Source of the DNA: Phenylobacterium sp.
GTDB taxonomy: Bacteria; Pseudomonadota; Alphaproteobacteria; Caulobacterales; Caulobacteraceae
Assembly (NCBI GenBank): GCA_019264505.1
Contig: JAHUZY010000196.1
Span: forward strand, 1-7,295
DNA: 7,295 nt
Reading direction: 5' to 3'
The translations under genes and the position numbers were made by a program. Positions 6,613 to 7,295 of this stretch are shown here, piece after piece. The first letter of the stretch is position 1. The number at the start of each line of letters is the position of its first letter. The notes under the pieces were generated by a model. It was not told the origin of the DNA, did no database searches, and saw only the letters and a list, made by a program, of their open reading frames with translations.

Positions 6613-7260
6613 ATGAAAACCACCGCCGCCGTTCTCGCCGCGGGCCTCGCCCTCACCCTCGCCGGGGCCGCCCAGGCCCAGGAGTTCCAGCCCAAGACCG
6701 CCGGGACCACGATGCTCAATGTCCGGGTGACCTCCGTTGATCCGGAAGCCGGTGACCCCATCACCACCCTGGCCGGCGCCGCGACGGGCCTGCGGGCCGA
6801 GGTCAACGCCGATGTGATGCCGACCATCGGGCTGAGCTACTTCTTCACCGACAATGTCGCTGTCGAAGTGATCGCCGGCACGACCAAGCACACGGTCACC
6901 GCCAAGGGTCCGGCCACCGATGTGAAGGTCAAGGAGACCTGGGTCCTCCCCCCGGTGGTCTCCCTGCAATATCACTTCGCCCCGGCCGCCAAGGTCAGCC
7001 CCTATGTGGGCGCCGGCGTGAACTACATGATCTTCTACAACGGCTCGGATAAGAACAACTTCGACCTCGACATCGACAACGGCTTTGGTTTCGCCCTGCA
7101 GGCCGGTGTGGACGTGGCCGTAAGCGGTCCCTGGAGCGCCAATCTCGACGTGAAGAAGGTGTTCTTCGAAACCGACGCCACCGACAACCGCAACGGCGTG
7201 AAGTCCAAGGTGAAGCTGGACCCGTGGGTGGTCTCGGCGGGCTTCGGCTACAAGTTCTAA
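6613..7260 (+). CDS. ompW: OmpW family outer-membrane protein
   Basis: Eight-stranded outer-membrane beta-barrel thought to form a narrow hydrophobic channel for small apolar molecules. The protein is 215 aa, very close to the usual length for OmpW. Residues 1-22 form a signal peptide (MKTTAAVLAAGLALTLAGAA, cleavage after AQA before QEF). Family marks follow in order: TMLNVRVTSVDP (33-44), MPTIGLSYFFTDNVAVEVIA (69-88), TWVLPPVVSLQYHF (109-122), VSPYVGAGVNY (128-138), then FGFALQAGVDV (158-168), LDVKKVFF (178-185) and the C-terminal strand ending FGYKF with a terminal phenylalanine suited to Bam-dependent insertion. The ATG at 6613 has AAGGGG (6601-6606) six bases upstream and directly starts the signal peptide; in-frame starts further upstream to 6448 would bury it and run through the regulatory boxes. 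The gene is divergent from the DUF883-type gene and carries its own FNR/FixK-type box, suggesting induction at low oxygen (inference). No terminator is visible in the 35 bases left. Confidence 0.95.
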   Translation: MKTTAAVLAAGLALTLAGAAQAQEFQPKTAGTTMLNVRVTSVDPEAGDPITTLAGAATGLRAEVNADVMPTIGLSYFFTDNVAVEVIAGTTKHTVTAKGPATDVKVKETWVLPPVVSLQYHFAPAAKVSPYVGAGVNYMIFYNGSDKNNFDLDIDNGFGFALQAGVDVAVSGPWSANLDVKKVFFETDATDNRNGVKSKVKLDPWVVSAGFGYKF

Positions 7261-7295
7261 GCCGCGCGACACACGCAGACTGAAGGAAGGGCCCC

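Noticed and set aside
6574..7272. A 232-codon minus-strand open frame opposite ompW
   Set aside because: The plus strand encodes a full OmpW with signal peptide and terminal phenylalanine; the minus-strand product is Gly/His/Val-rich with no domain.

Overview
The window is dense, GC-rich DNA (roughly two-thirds G+C by eye). It looks like an alphaproteobacterial chromosome, most plausibly of the Caulobacterales (Caulobacter / Phenylobacterium / Brevundimonas type). That assignment rests on the large TonB-dependent receptor, the style of the two-domain universal stress protein, GTG start usage and FNR/FixK-type boxes. It is inference, not a database result. I see no RNA genes, mobile elements, integrases or CRISPR.

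Left part (1-5029), minus strand: two exported envelope proteins. A large TonB-dependent outer-membrane receptor starts at 3011 and runs off the left edge, lacking only its extreme C-terminus. Upstream of it on the same strand, separated by 218 bp, is a signal-peptide-bearing metal-dependent amidohydrolase (start 5029, stop 3230) with a C-terminal CIA30-like beta-sandwich domain. The gap holds a small stem-loop just after the amidohydrolase stop. The pair could take up and hydrolyse a common substrate, but the sequence does not identify it.

Middle part (5030-6436), minus strand: a probable two-gene unit. A small ElaB/YqjD/DUF883-type membrane-anchored protein is followed by a tandem-domain universal stress protein, and then by a strong long-stem hairpin (5110-5148) that probably ends the transcript and separates it from the amidohydrolase.

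Right part (6437-7295), plus strand: a 176-bp divergent intergenic region, then a complete OmpW-family outer-membrane protein gene (6613-7260). The last 35 bases hold nothing recognisable.

The most interesting feature is the divergent region. It contains two FNR/FixK-type dyads (TTGA-N6-TCAA) at 6493-6506 and 6536-6549. One lies about 63 bp before the DUF883 start on the minus strand and the other about 70 bp before the ompW start on the plus strand, so each gene has its own box at a suitable distance. OmpW proteins and universal stress proteins are known targets of FNR/Anr regulators in other proteobacteria. I therefore read this as a low-oxygen-responsive divergon: outer-membrane OmpW on one side, inner-membrane DUF883 plus cytosolic USP on the other. 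No clearly new system is evident; the regulatory layout and the amidohydrolase-CIA30 fusion are the parts worth a second look.
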